This document shows positions 61,268 to 64,000 of a stretch of DNA of 64,000 nucleotides, one piece after another (position 1 is the stretch's first letter; every line of letters begins with the position of its first letter). The stretch spans positions 1-64,000 of the forward strand of contig NZ_CP130630.1 in the NCBI RefSeq assembly GCF_030551255.1, written 5' to 3'. The stretch comes from Streptomyces sp. NL15-2K. GTDB lineage: Bacteria; Actinomycetota; Actinomycetes; Streptomycetales; Streptomycetaceae. The notes under the pieces were generated by a model. The model was given only the letters and a program-made list of their open reading frames with translations. It was not told the DNA's origin and did no database searches. The translations under genes and the position numbers were made by a program.

Positions 61268-62429
61268 GGTCTGCGGTTCCCTTCTCTGGGACGTTGGGTG
61301 AGGTCGTGCGGGAGGGCGCGGACGGGCCGCCCGTGGCCGATGTCGTTCCGGGTACACGGCGGCGCACGAGGGTACGCAGCCGCAGGAGGGCGAGCAGGGC
61401 GGCGAGGATCGCGACGCGGATCCGGTGTCCGCCCCTGAGCCGCAGCAGGGACCGCACCACCCAGAGGCGGGACTCGGCGATGTGGTGCGGTGAGCCGTGG
61501 ACGTCGTCGTTCTCCCGCACGTGCAGCCGGCGCAGATGCCGTCGCAGTACCGCGATCTCGTCCGGCGGTACGATCTCGTCGCGGCGGCTGACCAGGTAGT
61601 GCACGGGCACGGTCACCCGGTCCAGCGTCTCGCCGTCGATCGCCCACTCGGTCATGTCGTCGGTGGACCGGCCCGTCAGATGGGCGAGCGAGTCGGTGGT
61701 CAGGCGGGGAACGTCCGCCCGCCACCCGGCGTCCGTGAAGAAGGCGTCGACGGGTGCGCCCGCGGTGACGATGCCGCGGATCCGGGGGTCGTGGGCGGCG
61801 CAGTGCAGTGCGAGGTGGCCGCTGAAGCTGAGACACACGGCGTACGCCCGGCTCGCGTCGCACCGGTCGGAGACGGCGTCGAGCACATCCGAGATCATCC
61901 GCCAGCTCGTGGGCGTGTACGGGACGGTGTTCTGGCCGACCCCCGGCATCTCCGTGGCGACGGCGGCGAAGCCCTGCCGGTCGAACAGCGGCAGCAGGGG
62001 CGCCCACTGCTCCTTGATGCTCACCATGCCGCCCATGAGCACCACGACCGGGCGGCGGGCCCCGTCGGACAGGCCGGTGGTCCAGCACCTGATCTCGCCC
62101 CTCGCGCCCGGGACCGTGAGGGGCTCGATGCCGGAGTGTTCGTGCCGCCAACGGTCGAACACCGCGACGCAGTTGTCGAGGGCGCGCCTGCGCACGGGGC
62201 CGTCGACGTAGGGGAAGCGGGCGAGGTTGTAGGCGCGGCATGCGTCCAACAGCTGTCCGGCCCTTTCGTGGAGCTCGGCCTCGGCGCACCACCGGGCGGT
62301 CCAGGAGTCCGGGTCGCGTTCGTCGTCCGTGCGCACGGCGCCGACGATCCGGTGGTACTGCTCGGGTCGCATGCCCTGAACCCGTGCGTGCAGCAGCAGG
62401 TACTCCTTGAGTTCGTCGACGTCGTTCAT
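61257..62429 (-). CDS. Alpha/beta hydrolase, Agg5-like, 390 aa
   Basis: An N-terminal helical cap (residues ~1-105) precedes the hydrolase fold: VVVLMGGMVSIKEQW (oxyanion strand), AYAVCLSFSGHLALH with nucleophile Ser201 in a relaxed C-x-S-x-S motif, VHYLVSRRDEIVPPDE (acid) and NDDVHGSPHH (His). Tetronate clusters pair such an enzyme with an E2-type acetyltransferase: the alcohol is acetylated, then acetate is eliminated to give the exocyclic alkene (Agg4/Agg5). ATG 62429 overlaps the acyltransferase stop by 4 bp, supporting this pairing. Confidence 0.65.
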   Translation of the reverse strand: MNDVDELKEYLLLHARVQGMRPEQYHRIVGAVRTDDERDPDSWTARWCAEAELHERAGQLLDACRAYNLARFPYVDGPVRRRALDNCVAVFDRWRHEHSGIEPLTVPGARGEIRCWTTGLSDGARRPVVVLMGGMVSIKEQWAPLLPLFDRQGFAAVATEMPGVGQNTVPYTPTSWRMISDVLDAVSDRCDASRAYAVCLSFSGHLALHCAAHDPRIRGIVTAGAPVDAFFTDAGWRADVPRLTTDSLAHLTGRSTDDMTEWAIDGETLDRVTVPVHYLVSRRDEIVPPDEIAVLRRHLRRLHVRENDDVHGSPHHIAESRLWVVRSLLRLRGGHRIRVAILAALLALLRLRTLVRRRVPGTTSATGGPSAPSRTTSPNVPEKGTADHGS

Positions 62430-63229
62430 GAGGTGACCCGCTCCGCCCGCCGCTCCGGGGCGGCATCGGCCGGCGGGGCGAAGCTCTGCAGGCGGGCCTT
62501 CAGCTCCGCCAGGACGTCCGCCGCCTCGGCGCCGTCGATCACCCGGTGGTCGAAGGTCAGGGAGAGGCGCATGATCGGCGCGACGAGGACACGGCCGTCC
62601 GGGGTGGCGACGGGGCGGTGCACGATCCGTCCGACGCCGAGGGTGACGGTCGTACCGCCCATGGAGTGGAAGCCGTCGACGACGCTGTGCCCGAGCGAGG
62701 TGACGGCGAAGGTGCCGAGCAGCCGGGTGCGGCGGCGCGGGGCGCCGACGCCGATGCGGAAGGCCGCGTTTCCCAGGAGTGCGGGCAGCCGGATCAGTTT
62801 CCACAGCGGGGCGAACTCCGGCATGTCCGCGGGGTCGTTGTCGCGGAAGCGGTCCACCTGCCGTTGGATGTCGTCGAGGCCGGCCGACTGCAGGTCGGCC
62901 AGCACGGTGGCGAGGACCATCCGCCGGCCGTTGACCGTCTTGTCGAGGGCGAGCTTGCCGTGCGCCGAGGCCGGCGTGTGGACGCGTGGCACGAGACCGC
63001 CGCGCACCAGCGAGTTGGCCTCCGGGTGCTCGGCGAGCACTCGGCCGGCCTCGTGCAGCACGTAGCTGACGACCGAATAGCGGGTGCCCGTGGCGCGCCG
63101 GCTCTCGCGGTGCTCGGTGATCCGGCTCATCTCCACCTCGGTGTCGAGGTGGACAGGGGCGGCGGACCGGATCCAGCGCAGGAAGTAGAGCGTGTGGCGG
63201 CGTTCCCGGGGCAAGCGTGCGGATCCCAT
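62426..63229 (-). CDS. E2-type (2-oxoacid dehydrogenase) acyltransferase, Agg4-like, 267 aa
   Basis: Only the catalytic domain is present, without lipoyl or subunit-binding domains. The active-site DHRxxDG appears as LTFDHRVIDGAEAADVL near the C-terminus, and VTSLGHSVVDGFHSMGGTTVTLGVG is the usual preceding block. Stand-alone E2 domains of this size are known as O-acetyltransferases in tetronate pathways (Agg4, QmnD4). It is the first gene of the minus-strand set and overlaps the hydrolase gene by 4 bp. ATG 63229 chosen over the in-frame start at 63265. Confidence 0.7.
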   Translation of the reverse strand: MGSARLPRERRHTLYFLRWIRSAAPVHLDTEVEMSRITEHRESRRATGTRYSVVSYVLHEAGRVLAEHPEANSLVRGGLVPRVHTPASAHGKLALDKTVNGRRMVLATVLADLQSAGLDDIQRQVDRFRDNDPADMPEFAPLWKLIRLPALLGNAAFRIGVGAPRRRTRLLGTFAVTSLGHSVVDGFHSMGGTTVTLGVGRIVHRPVATPDGRVLVAPIMRLSLTFDHRVIDGAEAADVLAELKARLQSFAPPADAAPERRAERVTS

Positions 63230-63401
63230 GCGGCTGCTCCCAATGCTCGGCGACACCGTGTGCAACCGACCCTATGAGGGGCGGCTAAAGCGGTCCTTGG
63301 TCCCTCGGCGGCCGACCGGGCAAGAGGGGCTTTAGCACTGCGGACGACCATCCTCTGGACCGCCCGCGCGGGGCGGAAGCGGCTGTCCGAGAGGGGCGAG
63401 C

Positions 63402-63839
63402 ATGGGCGACACGACGACCGCGAACGATGTGGTGACCGTCGAGCTGGTGGAGAAGGTGACCAAGAAGGACCTCAACGAGTCCGGCTCGATCGAGGGTTTC
63501 GGTCCGGGCATGATGGCGACCTACTGGTGCGACGTGTTCGACACCGAGGGGAAGCACATAGGCACGACCGTGGGATGCATGGACATCCTCTACGCCGATC
63601 CGGAGTCCGGACACCTGGTGGAGCACGTGGCGGAACAGATCCGGCTGCCCGACGGCACGATCATGGCGTGGGGCACGATGAACCGCTCCGACGTGCTGGC
63701 ACAGAAGTGGATCACCTACCGGTGCCAGGGCACCAGCGGCCGCTACGCGGGGCTGGTCGGCACCCGCACCTGGCGCATCCAGTCGCTGGAGGACGAGTCG
63801 TACCCGATCGTCGCGAAGATGGAACTGCGCGGGGCCTGA
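63402..63839 (+). CDS. Second AbyU/PyrI4-like beta-barrel cyclase, 145 aa
   Basis: Paralogue of the protein at 59735-60190, colinear over nearly the whole length: VELVEKVTKKDLN, FGPGMMATYWCDVFDTEGK, GTTVGCMDILYADPESGHLV, IRLPDGTIMAWGTMNRSDV, QKWITYRCQGTSGRYAGLVGTRTWRI. It is divergent from the Agg4-like gene with its own promoter space (63230-63401) and is closed by a strong terminator. Two such barrels could act on two ring closures or be a cyclase plus a helper. Confidence 0.7.
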   Translation: MGDTTTANDVVTVELVEKVTKKDLNESGSIEGFGPGMMATYWCDVFDTEGKHIGTTVGCMDILYADPESGHLVEHVAEQIRLPDGTIMAWGTMNRSDVLAQKWITYRCQGTSGRYAGLVGTRTWRIQSLEDESYPIVAKMELRGA

Positions 63840-63847
63840 GCACAGGC

Positions 63848-63889
63848 ACGCACCCGGACCGGCCGTGTTCACGGCCGGTCCGGGTGCGT
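63848..63889 (+). terminator. Strong hairpin terminator after the second barrel-cyclase gene
   Basis: Perfect 20-bp stem (63848-63867 with 63870-63889) around a 2-nt TT centre, 9 bp after the stop codon. It can also serve the opposing ferredoxin gene, since the two genes converge here. Confidence 0.8.
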
Positions 63890-63955
63890 TGTGCGGGCGC
63901 GTCCGGGGGCTGCCGGGGGAACAGCTCACCCTGTCGGCGCGCCCGCCGACTCGGG

Positions 63956-64000
63956 TCAGTCCAGCCGGACGGCGCGCCCCGGGCAGAGGTCCGCGGCGCG
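63956..64000 (-). CDS. Ferredoxin C-terminal end, cut by the window edge
   Basis: The last 14 residues, RAADLCPGRAVRLD then TGA, show the final cluster Cys-Pro of small 3Fe-4S/4Fe-4S ferredoxins that serve cytochromes P450 in actinomycetes. The rest lies outside the window. It suggests a P450 nearby in the same polyketide locus. Confidence 0.5.
   Translation of the reverse strand, partial: RAADLCPGRAVRLD

Overview
The window is very high-GC actinomycete DNA and reads as a Streptomyces sub-telomeric or linear-plasmid arm. At the left edge is a broken copy of tap, the telomere-associated protein gene, followed by a broken tpg-like gene. An intact tpg (terminal protein) lies at 20.8-21.4 kb. 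Gene decay, many insertion sequences, truncated genes and two biosynthetic loci fit the unstable arm of a linear replicon. No rRNA, tRNA or CRISPR array was seen.

Layout. 0-6.2 kb: decayed tap/tpg, a decayed TniQ-like gene and unrecognised remnants. 6.2-13.1 kb: a Tn7-like transposition operon (tnsA-like, tnsB, tnsC, tniQ) whose reading frames overlap by 4 bp. TnsB is a tandem protein whose N-terminal half has lost at least one catalytic acid and whose C-terminal half keeps a canonical D-D(35)E triad. 13.3-14.7 kb: a truncated second tnsA-tnsB copy joined to an IS3 remnant. 14.8-19.1 kb: a well-preserved catabolic or detoxification locus (MOSC protein, flavin/2Fe-2S reductase, MHS transporter, racemase-like protein) and a divergent XRE-cupin regulator; the same 14-bp palindrome sits in front of both transcription units. 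20-30 kb: IS1182 remnant, tpg, a winged-helix protein with an amyloid-like motif, an AT-richer foreign gene split by an IS630 element, FtsK-type transfer remnants, an Mrr-like nuclease, an Abi_C remnant and an IS5 element.

29-36.7 kb: a three-repeat lectin-like protein, an HNH nuclease gene beheaded by IS1182 next to IS982, an EmrB/QacA exporter and a 58-bp perfect palindrome. 36.9-54.5 kb: a terpenoid/acyl locus interrupted by insertions. It holds a CrtC/AttH-like protein, an SCP2-like-polyprenyl synthase fusion, a KAS III, a WS/DGAT-ACP fusion, a class II terpene cyclase-like protein and a class I terpene synthase. Between its two parts are ligase, phosphotransferase and HNH fragments, an I36 inhibitor, a DUF402 protein, two divergent IS110 genes and a group II intron.

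55-57.5 kb is a graveyard of fragments. From 57.7 kb to the right edge is one flank of a polyketide locus that looks spirotetronate-like: acyl-CoA carboxylase beta subunit, DUF5988 and DUF6059 small proteins, two AbyU/PyrI4-like barrel cyclases, an O-methyltransferase, an Agg5-like hydrolase, an Agg4-like E2 acyltransferase and the end of a ferredoxin gene. Family calls rest on motif recognition by eye and no database search was run.
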